From GCA-2716945 sp964342835 (lineage in GTDB: Bacteria > Pseudomonadota > Gammaproteobacteria > GCA-002705445 > GCA-002716945), in contig CAYFGJ010000058.1 in the NCBI GenBank assembly GCA_964342835.1, forward strand, positions 1 to 7,027: a DNA stretch of 7,027 bases. Direction: 5' to 3'. This document shows, in pieces, positions 1-6,326 of the stretch. The translations under genes and the position numbers were made by a program. The notes under the pieces were generated by a model. That model did no database searches and was not told the origin of the DNA. It saw nothing but the letters and a program-made list of their open reading frames with translations. How positions within the stretch are numbered: the stretch's first letter is position 1; the number at the start of each line of letters is the position of its first letter.

Positions 1-1175
1 AAATTGATAAAGAAAATGCTGATCCTGAAAAAGTAAAAAATCAATTAAGTAAAAAAAATATTATTTCTGAGGAATGGGGAGGTGAAACTATCTTTGTAAA
101 GGTTTCTGCAACTACGGGTGAAGGTATTGACAAACTTTTAGAATCAATATCATTGCAATCAGAAATATTAGAACTTAAGGCCGAAAAATCTGTAGCTGCA
201 ATTGGTTCAATAATAGAATCATCACTTGATAAAGGCCTTGGCTCAATTGCAACTGTTTTAATTCAAAAAGGAACTCTAAAAAAGAAAAATTATGTATTGG
301 TTGGTAAAGAATTTGGAAGAATCAGAGCAATGTATAATGAACATAATAAAGAAGTTATTTCAGCTGAACCAGGACATCCTGTTGTTATTACTGGTCTTTC
401 CGGTACGCCCAATGTTGGTGATCAGTTAATGGTTATTGAAGATGAAAAAAAAGTTAAAGAAATCGCATCAGCAAGAGAATCAAAACAAAAAGAAATAGAA
501 ATGCAATCTAAACAGAAAAACTTTAGCATAGATAATTTTTCATCAAATAATAAAAATAATAAAAAAGTAATTAATTTACTTATCAAATCAGATGTTCAAG
601 GTAGTGCCGAAGCAATAACATCAACTTTACAAAATATAAAAAATGATGATGTTGGCCTTGAAATTATTTACAGTGGCGTAGGCGGTATAAATGAATCTGA
701 TGTAAATTTAGCTATGAGTTCCGAATCAACAATCATAGGTTTTAACGTAAGAGCTGATTCAAAGGCTAAAAAAATTATTGAAACAAATCAAATAGATTTA
801 AAATATTTTGGTGTAATCTATGATTTAATAGATCATGTCAAACAGAAACTATCCGGTTTACTTGATCCTGATATTAAAGAAGAAATTATTGGAATTGCAG
901 AAGTTAAAGATGTATTTCGATCATCAAAATTAGGAGCTATAGCTGGTTCTATTGTTATAGAGGGAATAGTTCAGAAAAGCCAACCTATTAGAGTTTTGAG
1001 AGATAATGTAGTTATATATGAAGGTGAATTAGAATCTCTTAGAAGGTTTAAAGATGATGTAGCTGAAGTTAAAAGTGGCACAGAATGTGGTATTGGAGTC
1101 AAAGATTATAATGATATTAAATCTGGTGATCAAATAGAAGTATTCAAGAGAATTGAAATCAAAAGAACTGTTTAA
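1..1175 (+). CDS. infB: Translation initiation factor IF-2, C-terminal part (5' end outside window)
   Basis: IF-2 is the GTPase that brings fMet-tRNA to the 30S P site and promotes subunit joining. The reading frame is open from the window edge (first full codon at base 3), and about 390 C-terminal residues are present. The first residues are the end of the G domain: KID of the NKxD guanine-specificity motif at the very start, EEWGG, then the G5 motif SATTG at bases 105-119. Next come the EF-Tu-like domain II (starting near LELKA, with DKGLGSIATVL), an Asn/Lys-rich linker around bases 500-565, domain III (SDVQGSAEA, SGVGGINESD, GFNVRAD) and the fMet-tRNA-binding C2 domain (IGIAEVKDVF, RVLRDNVVIYEGELESLRRF, ECGIGVKDYND), ending in IEIKRTV. 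The C-terminal half is close to E. coli IF-2. A TTG at 153 is an internal Leu codon, not a start. Two bases separate it from rbfA, so the genes are probably co-transcribed and translationally coupled. Confidence 0.98.
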   Translation, partial: IDKENADPEKVKNQLSKKNIISEEWGGETIFVKVSATTGEGIDKLLESISLQSEILELKAEKSVAAIGSIIESSLDKGLGSIATVLIQKGTLKKKNYVLVGKEFGRIRAMYNEHNKEVISAEPGHPVVITGLSGTPNVGDQLMVIEDEKKVKEIASARESKQKEIEMQSKQKNFSIDNFSSNNKNNKKVINLLIKSDVQGSAEAITSTLQNIKNDDVGLEIIYSGVGGINESDVNLAMSSESTIIGFNVRADSKAKKIIETNQIDLKYFGVIYDLIDHVKQKLSGLLDPDIKEEIIGIAEVKDVFRSSKLGAIAGSIVIEGIVQKSQPIRVLRDNVVIYEGELESLRRFKDDVAEVKSGTECGIGVKDYNDIKSGDQIEVFKRIEIKRTV

Positions 1176-1177
1176 AA

Positions 1178-1525
1178 ATGACAAATCGTATTTACAAAAT
1201 TCAAGATCTTTTACATAAAGAAATTGCACAATTACTTCTTAAAGATGTAAATAATCCTGCATTAGATGGCTTTATAACTATTTCAGGAGTATCAGTAAGT
1301 AAAGATCTAAAAAATGCTGAAATATTTTTTACTACATTAAATACAAAGAAAACCAAGATTGAAGATGAATTGAACAAATCTAAAAATTTTATTAAAAATG
1401 AATTATCAAAAAGAGTTCATTTGAAAAGAGTACCTAATTTGAAATTTACATATGACAAAACTTCTGAATCCAGTCAAAGAATTGATAATATAATCAAAAC
1501 ATTTAATGCCTCTGAAAAACAATAA
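1178..1525 (+). CDS. rbfA: 30S ribosome-binding factor RbfA
   Basis: RbfA is a small KH-fold protein that binds immature 30S subunits near the 16S rRNA 5' helix and is needed for late maturation and cold growth. The 115-residue product is close to the usual 110-135. It shows the family pattern: an N-terminal helix ending in LLHKEIAQLL, the strand segment ITISGVSVSKDLKNAEIFF (family 'V.vs.Dl..A.v'), the helix IKNELSKRVHLKRVPNLKF (family 'lR..l..r..lr..P.L.F') and the end YDKTSESSQRIDNII. It lacks most of the C-terminal tail of E. coli RbfA. The start ATG lies 2 bases after the infB stop. No Shine-Dalgarno is visible just upstream, so initiation probably depends on coupling to infB. Its place between infB and truB is the classic order. 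Confidence 0.96.
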   Translation: MTNRIYKIQDLLHKEIAQLLLKDVNNPALDGFITISGVSVSKDLKNAEIFFTTLNTKKTKIEDELNKSKNFIKNELSKRVHLKRVPNLKFTYDKTSESSQRIDNIIKTFNASEKQ

Positions 1526-1528
1526 AAG

Positions 1529-2263
1529 ATGGACGGAGTAATTTTTATTGATAAAGCTTTTAATATTACATCAAATTGTACTTTAAAATATTTACGTAAA
1601 GAATTAGATCTACAAAATAAATCAGGTATTGTTGGTATTTTAGACCCGTTAGCCACTGGTATGCTTCCCATCGTTATAGGGAAAGCAACAAAATTAGCCA
1701 AATATATTGAGTCATTTAAAAAAACATATCATGTAAAATGCGAGTTGGGTAAAACAAGCACAACTGGAGATTTTGAGGGTATAATCACAAACAAAGATCA
1801 TAATATTGCAACGCAAATTAATTCAAATGATATTATATCTATATTCGATAAATTTATTGGTGAACAGAATCAAATTCCACCTATGCACAGTGGTTTAAAA
1901 ATTAATGGTCAAAAATTATATAAACTTGCTAGGAAGGGTATAGTAATACCAAGAGAACCAAGGAAAATAAATATTTATAATTTAACTTTCATAAGTTTCG
2001 AACATCTTGTATTAGAATTTCTTGTTACATGTTCTAAAGGAACCTATATAAGGACTTTAGTTGAGGATATAAGTACAAAATTAGGTACATCTGGTTATGT
2101 GACATTTTTACGAAGAATTAAAGTTGGTGAATTTTCTGAAAGAAATATGATTACTGTAAATAAATTACCAAAAGTTATTGATATAAAATCAGATTATTTT
2201 TTTTGTTTGGAAGATATTTCAACATTATTACCGAATAATGGTTGTAATATTTCAAACTCATGA
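1529..2263 (+). CDS. truB: tRNA pseudouridine(55) synthase TruB, short form without PUA region
   Basis: TruB isomerises U55 in the T loop of elongator tRNAs to pseudouridine. The 244-residue product has the full catalytic domain: IDKAFNITS at 7-15, LDPLATGMLPI at 38-48 with catalytic Asp39 (E. coli D48), KTYHV with Tyr67 (Y76), TTGD with Asp81 (D90), IPPMHSGLKINGQKLYKLAR at 116-135, SKGTYIRT at 169-176 with Arg175 (R181), and FLRRI with Leu194 (L200). These equivalences come from hand alignment to remembered E. coli TruB. There are two oddities. The usual GHTG before the catalytic loop is GIVG, so the conserved His43 is Ile34, and the usual DKP is DKA. The protein also stops about 60-70 residues early, so the C-terminal PUA-like region is missing, and only 28 bases remain before rpsO. 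The ATG follows the rbfA stop by 3 bases, with only a weak AAAAG upstream. Activity is likely but not certain. Confidence 0.95.
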   Translation: MDGVIFIDKAFNITSNCTLKYLRKELDLQNKSGIVGILDPLATGMLPIVIGKATKLAKYIESFKKTYHVKCELGKTSTTGDFEGIITNKDHNIATQINSNDIISIFDKFIGEQNQIPPMHSGLKINGQKLYKLARKGIVIPREPRKINIYNLTFISFEHLVLEFLVTCSKGTYIRTLVEDISTKLGTSGYVTFLRRIKVGEFSERNMITVNKLPKVIDIKSDYFFCLEDISTLLPNNGCNISNS

Positions 2264-2269
2264 TAGAAT
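2242..2269 (+). promoter_or_regulatory. Candidate extended -10 promoter for rpsO-pnp
   Basis: The sequence TGATAGAAT at 2261-2269 matches the extended -10 pattern TGnTATAAT with one mismatch. It is preceded, 16 bases away, by TTGTAA at 2242-2247, a 4/6 match to the sigma-70 -35 box. The -10 overlaps the truB stop codon and would start a transcript about 15 bases before the rpsO ATG. In E. coli rpsO also has its own promoter, which supports the idea. In DNA this A+T-rich such matches arise often by chance, so this is a candidate only. Confidence 0.33.
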
Positions 2270-2281
2270 TCTTTCGTTAAT

Positions 2282-2285
2282 GGAG
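2282..2285 (+). promoter_or_regulatory. Shine-Dalgarno site deciding the rpsO start
   Basis: GGAG lies 6 bases before the ATG at 2292. It is the only strong ribosome-binding site at any start codon in the window. It selects the ATG at 2292 over the upstream in-frame ATGs at 2238 and 2280, which would add residues absent from S15 proteins. Confidence 0.75.
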
Positions 2286-2291
2286 AAATTT

Positions 2292-2561
2292 ATGGCACTA
2301 GATAATAATGCCAAAGTAGAGTTAGTAAAAAAACACGGCAAAACAGAATCAGATTGCGGTTCCAGCGAAGTTCAAATAGCATTACTTACAGAAAATATTA
2401 ATAATTTAACTAATCACTTTACAAAAAACTCGAAAGATTCTCATTCTAAAAGAGGATTATTGCGAATGGTAATGAAAAGAAGATCTTTATTAAAATATCT
2501 CAAAAAAAAGAATATATCTAGTTATGAAAATTTGGTTAAAGAATTAGGGTTAAGAAAATAG
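2292..2561 (+). CDS. rpsO: 30S ribosomal protein S15
   Basis: S15 is a primary 16S rRNA-binding protein of the 30S platform and contacts the 23S rRNA in a subunit bridge. From the ATG at 2292 the product is 89 residues, exactly the usual bacterial length. It aligns without gaps to remembered E. coli S15: MALDNNAK at the N-terminus, CGSSEVQIALLTENINNLTNHF (usual GS.EVQ.ALLT..I..L..HF), DSHSKRGLLRMVMKRRSLLKYLKKK, then the end VKELGLRK. The frame stays open upstream to an ATG at 2238 inside truB, but those 18 extra residues have no counterpart in the family. A good Shine-Dalgarno precedes the chosen start. In E. coli S15 represses its own mRNA through a leader pseudoknot; the 28-base gap here leaves little room for one unless it uses the truB end or the start of the gene. 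It ends with TAG, 3 bases before pnp. Confidence 0.98.
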   Translation: MALDNNAKVELVKKHGKTESDCGSSEVQIALLTENINNLTNHFTKNSKDSHSKRGLLRMVMKRRSLLKYLKKKNISSYENLVKELGLRK

Positions 2562-2564
2562 TTA

Positions 2565-4631
2565 ATGTTTAAAAAAATATTTAAAGTTGGCGATCAATCA
2601 GTAAAGATTGAAACAGGACTTATTGCAAAGCAATCAGATGCCTCAGTAACAGTTGATATTGATGGTACTGTTGTACTTGCAACGTTAGTTTCATCAAAAG
2701 AAGATTCGGATAAAGATTTTTTTCCGTTAACAGTCAATTATAACGAAAAGACCTATGCTGCTGGTAAAATACCTGGAGGATTTTTCAAACGTGAGGGCAG
2801 GCCTACTGAAAAAGAAACACTAATTAGTAGACTAATAGATAGACCTTTAAGACCATTATTTGATTCATCATTTACACGTGATGTCCAAATAATAATTACT
2901 TTGTTATCTTTGAATCCAGAAGTTGATCCAGAAGTACCGTCATTAATAGCCGCATCGGCCGCCGTAAAGTTATCAGGATTACCATTTAATGGAACGCTAG
3001 GTGCAGTTAAAGTCGGATACGATGGTTCTAATTATTTACTTAATCCAAATTCTGAATCTTTAAAAAATTCCAAACTTGATTTAACAGTTGCTGGTACTGA
3101 AAATGCTGTCTTAATGGTTGAATCAGAAGCAAAAGAACTAAGTGAAGAAGTTATGTTAGGTGCTGTTAATTATGGTCATGAAAACATGCAAATTATTATT
3201 TCTTCAATTAATGATTTATGCAATGAAGCGAAAGTACAACCAATAGAATGGAATTCTACTGACATCGATAGTGGTGAATATGAAATATTTAAAAAGAAAC
3301 ATACGGATGAGATAAACAAAGCATATAAGATTACACAAAAACAAGAAAGAAATTTAGCTTTAGCTAAAATAAAAGAAAATATTATACCAAAAAATGATGA
3401 AGAAAATGAAGAAGTAAAAAATAATTTATTAACCTACCTAGAGAAATTACAAAAAGAAGTTGTAAGAAAAAAAATATTAGATGGAGAAAGCAGGATAGAT
3501 GGCCGAGATACAACTACAGTTCGTCCAATAAGTATAGAACTCGGTATATTACCCCGAACACATGGTTCGGCATTATTTACTCGTGGCGAGACACAAGCTC
3601 TTGTTGTAACAACTCTTGGTACAGATAAAGATGCTCAAATTATTGATTCGTTAACCGGAAAAGTAGAAGATACATTAATTTTTCATTATAATTTTCCACC
3701 TTATTCAGTTGGAGAAATAGGAATGATTGGTTCTCCAAAACGCAGAGAAATAGGTCATGGAAAATTGGCAAGACGAGGTATACAAGCTGTCATCCCTACA
3801 CAGGAAAAATTCCCATATACATTAAGAGTTGTCTCAGAAATAATGGAGTCAAATGGTTCTAGCTCAATGGCTTCAGTTTGTGGATCAAGTTTATCTTTAA
3901 TGGATGCAGGAGTTCCAATTAGTTCTGCTGTTGCTGGAATTGCAATGGGTCTTATTAAAGAAGATAAAAATTTTATAGTATTAACAGATATACTTGGTGA
4001 TGAAGATCATTTAGGAGATATGGATTTCAAAGTTGCAGGAACAGAAGATGGAGTGACAGCACTACAAATGGATATAAAGATTGATGGTATTACTACAGAA
4101 ATTATGACACAAGCATTAAACCAAGCTAAGGATGCAAGAATACATATTCTAAACGAAATGAAAAAAGCTATTGATAAACCGCGCGAAGAATTGTCACAAT
4201 TTGCTCCAAGGTATACGCATATGAAAATTGATTCATCCAAGATTGCAGAGGTTATTGGTAAAGGCGGAGCGGTTATTAAATCAATTGTTGAGGAAAGCGG
4301 AGCTGTGATTGATATAAATGATGACGGAGTTATTAAAATTGCTGCGAGCGATCAATCTAAAAGTGATCATGCTAAATCAATTATTGAAGAGATTGCAGCT
4401 GGACCGCAAATTAATAAAGTTTATGAAGGAAAAGTTTCTAAAATTATGGATTTTGGAGCATTTGTTAGTATTACTCCCAATAAAGATGGTTTAGTACATA
4501 TATCTCAAATCAGCCAAGAACGTGTGGAAAATGTTAGAGATGTTTTATCAGAAGGAGACGAAGTTAGAGTTAAGGTCTTAGATATTGATAGACAAGGTAG
4601 AGTGAAGCTTACAATGAAGGATATTGATTAA
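2565..4631 (+). CDS. pnp: Polyribonucleotide nucleotidyltransferase (PNPase)
   Basis: PNPase is a trimeric 3'-5' phosphorolytic exoribonuclease of RNA decay, often part of the RNase E degradosome. The 688-residue product has every domain: first RNase PH core about 10-145 (FFPLTVNYNEKTYAAGKIPGG, FFKREGRP at 73-80), a helical linker about 240-305, second RNase PH core about 310-540, KH domain about 550-610 with the GKGG loop at 565-568, and S1 domain about 617-687 (GKVSKIMDFGAFV, DGLVHISQI). In the active site, the phosphate-binding serines lie in GSSSMASVCG at 431-440, and the metal-binding aspartates Asp481 and Asp487 lie in GDEDHLGDMDF. These correspond by hand alignment to E. coli S438/S439, D486 and D492. 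The protein ends right after S1, without the short E. coli tail. The start is 3 bases after rpsO, with only a distant AGGG. Its stop shares TTAA with the convergent transporter gene. Confidence 0.98.
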   Translation: MFKKIFKVGDQSVKIETGLIAKQSDASVTVDIDGTVVLATLVSSKEDSDKDFFPLTVNYNEKTYAAGKIPGGFFKREGRPTEKETLISRLIDRPLRPLFDSSFTRDVQIIITLLSLNPEVDPEVPSLIAASAAVKLSGLPFNGTLGAVKVGYDGSNYLLNPNSESLKNSKLDLTVAGTENAVLMVESEAKELSEEVMLGAVNYGHENMQIIISSINDLCNEAKVQPIEWNSTDIDSGEYEIFKKKHTDEINKAYKITQKQERNLALAKIKENIIPKNDEENEEVKNNLLTYLEKLQKEVVRKKILDGESRIDGRDTTTVRPISIELGILPRTHGSALFTRGETQALVVTTLGTDKDAQIIDSLTGKVEDTLIFHYNFPPYSVGEIGMIGSPKRREIGHGKLARRGIQAVIPTQEKFPYTLRVVSEIMESNGSSSMASVCGSSLSLMDAGVPISSAVAGIAMGLIKEDKNFIVLTDILGDEDHLGDMDFKVAGTEDGVTALQMDIKIDGITTEIMTQALNQAKDARIHILNEMKKAIDKPREELSQFAPRYTHMKIDSSKIAEVIGKGGAVIKSIVEESGAVIDINDDGVIKIAASDQSKSDHAKSIIEEIAAGPQINKVYEGKVSKIMDFGAFVSITPNKDGLVHISQISQERVENVRDVLSEGDEVRVKVLDIDRQGRVKLTMKDID
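4628..4631. other. Shared palindromic stop (TTAA) of convergent genes
   Basis: TTAA contains TAA on both strands. The pnp stop is 4629-4631 and the transporter stop, read on the minus strand, is 4630-4628. The two coding sequences overlap by 4 bases and leave no intergenic space. I see no GC-rich hairpin with a T-tract on either side. Confidence 0.95.
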
Positions 4632-6316
4632 TCTGCCATATGATGTTTTGTTGCCACTGGGCCAATTAAGAAATTCGAAATCAAAGCTATCCCAAGAAGT
4701 ATCGCCATTAAAATCATAGTTGAATTATAAACAGTAGCAGAAGGATCTATAGTTCCTTCTGGCGCAATTTCCATTAATTTTGGAATTGTTACAGTTTTAG
4801 TAATAACTAACTGATTGAAATGTTCAACTCCAGCACCAAATGTTTCTTTAAATACTGTTGGATCTATTTTTTTTATTAATTCTTCCATCGCATTATTTAT
4901 GGAGTTTGATCGTAAAGATGTAATAGCTAAAGGACCTAAGATTCCAGCAGTACTCCAAGCAGTCAATAATCTTCCATGTATTCCTCCAACATATCTAGTA
5001 CCAAAAATATCAGCTAGATAAGCTGGAATTGTGGCAAAACCACCTCCATACATTGTAAAAATAAGCATCGTAGCTGCATAAAAATAGATTAATAATACAA
5101 TACTTGGATTAACATTAACCTGTGATGCAGTGTATGGAATAGATAGGTATAAAATTATTCCTAATATAAAGAATATATAATATGTATTTTTCCTACCAAT
5201 ATAATCTGAAGTACTAGCCCAGAAGAATCTGCCTATCATATTGAATACGCTTATCATAAGTACATAAGTTGCTGCAAATGCATTATCTACAATATTTGGA
5301 AGAGCGTTACTAAATATTTCAGTCATCATTGTTTTTGCTACACCTAATACACCAATTCCAGCAGTTACATTAAAACATAAAACTATCCATAACATATAAA
5401 ACTGTGGAGTCTTAAGTGCTTGATCAATATGTACATGATTTTTTGTGATTAATTTTTTTTCAAGAACAGCATCAGCAGGTTTTTCCCAATTTTCTGGTTT
5501 CCAATCTTCGGCAGGTATCCTATATGAAAAAGAAGCAATAGCCATTATTAGAAAATATATTATTCCTAATGTTATAAAAGTATAGCCGATACCGGTATCT
5601 CCAGTGCCTACTAAATATACCCCAGGACTTCCTGGTCGTATCATATTTATAACATCATTATTACCTACAATAACAACTTCTTTTAACATACCATCTATAT
5701 TGGCATATCTTATTCCATCAACTGTTTGTAAAATAACTTGATCAACAGTACCCAGAAATTCTGGAGCGTGGTAAAAAAAATCTATAAGAAATTCTTTTAA
5801 AGGTGCTCCGATCATCGCTCCTCCACCAAATCCCATTATAGCCATTCCAGTAGCCATGCCGCGTCTATCTGGAAACCATCTAATTAAAGTTGAAACAGGT
5901 GATACATAACCTAAACCAAGACCACAGCCACCAAATACACCATAACCAAGATATATTAACCATAATTGATGTGTAAATATTCCTATACTACCAATCAAAA
6001 AACCACCACCCCATAAACATGCAGCAACAAAACCAACAAGACGAGGCCCAACTTCTTCTAACCATTTACCTGCAAAAGCAGCAGCAAGTCCGAGTGAGAC
6101 AATAGAAACCGAGAAAATCCAAACAACTTCACTTAACATCCAATCTTGAGATGAGCTGACTACAACCCCTGATATTTTAATTAATGCTGGATTAAATATA
6201 CTCCATGCATAAACAGAACCTATGCATAGATGAATTGCTATAGATGTTGGTGGAACTAACCATCGATTGAATCCCTTATCAGCAATTATTCTCTCTTTTT
6301 TAAAAATACTTATCAT
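4628..6316 (-). CDS. OFA-family MFS transporter, probable monocarboxylate carrier
   Basis: This is a 12-helix inner-membrane carrier of the oxalate/formate antiporter (OFA) branch of the major facilitator superfamily. Helices by hydrophobicity are roughly TM1 20-41, TM2 61-83, TM3 91-113, TM4 118-141, TM5 155-180, TM6 243-266, TM7 306-330, TM8 344-364, TM9 377-395, TM10 405-427, TM11 445-468 and TM12 530-553. Family signatures are SVYAWSIF in TM1, GLGLGYVSP, then WFPDRRGMATG after TM4, GRFFWASTSDYIGRKN after TM8 (motif A repeat), and ADIFGTRYVGGIHG before TM11. Arg363 may match the substrate-binding Arg272 of OxlT (uncertain hand alignment). At 562 residues it is far longer than OxlT or YhjX (about 400-420). 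The excess is two segments of about 60 residues, 181-242 and 469-528, in predicted periplasmic loops. It starts 10 bases after acs with no visible Shine-Dalgarno. Its place behind acs suggests acetate or another monocarboxylate as substrate; this is inferred. Confidence 0.9.
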   Translation of the reverse strand: MISIFKKERIIADKGFNRWLVPPTSIAIHLCIGSVYAWSIFNPALIKISGVVVSSSQDWMLSEVVWIFSVSIVSLGLAAAFAGKWLEEVGPRLVGFVAACLWGGGFLIGSIGIFTHQLWLIYLGYGVFGGCGLGLGYVSPVSTLIRWFPDRRGMATGMAIMGFGGGAMIGAPLKEFLIDFFYHAPEFLGTVDQVILQTVDGIRYANIDGMLKEVVIVGNNDVINMIRPGSPGVYLVGTGDTGIGYTFITLGIIYFLIMAIASFSYRIPAEDWKPENWEKPADAVLEKKLITKNHVHIDQALKTPQFYMLWIVLCFNVTAGIGVLGVAKTMMTEIFSNALPNIVDNAFAATYVLMISVFNMIGRFFWASTSDYIGRKNTYYIFFILGIILYLSIPYTASQVNVNPSIVLLIYFYAATMLIFTMYGGGFATIPAYLADIFGTRYVGGIHGRLLTAWSTAGILGPLAITSLRSNSINNAMEELIKKIDPTVFKETFGAGVEHFNQLVITKTVTIPKLMEIAPEGTIDPSATVYNSTMILMAILLGIALISNFLIGPVATKHHMAD

Positions 6317-6326
6317 ATTTAAAAAT

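Noticed and set aside
153..1175. TTG at 153 as the start of a 340-residue protein
   Set aside because: The frame is open to the window edge, and the 50 upstream codons encode the end of the IF-2 G domain (KID, EEWGG, SATTG). The TTG is an internal leucine.
1029..1229. 66-residue minus-strand reading frame opposite infB/rbfA
   Set aside because: It is antisense to the well-conserved IF-2 C-terminus and has no start signal or recognisable motif; a shadow frame.
1474..1701. 75-residue minus-strand reading frame opposite the truB start
   Set aside because: It is antisense to the conserved TruB catalytic region and resembles no family.
2238..2291. Upstream ATG at 2238 as the rpsO start
   Set aside because: It adds 18 residues not found in S15, overlaps truB, and ignores the Shine-Dalgarno and family-standard start at 2292.
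4007..4240. 77-residue minus-strand reading frame opposite pnp
   Set aside because: It mirrors the PNPase active-site segment; the Ser/Ile-rich composition is typical of antisense shadow frames.
4660..4674. TTGCCACTGGGCCAA as a terminator hairpin near the pnp/transporter junction
   Set aside because: It forms only about 5 pairs with a bulge and has no T-tract on either strand.
4815..5021. 68-residue plus-strand reading frame within the transporter gene
   Set aside because: It is antisense to the conserved TM10-TM11 OFA signature and has no ribosome-binding site or family match.
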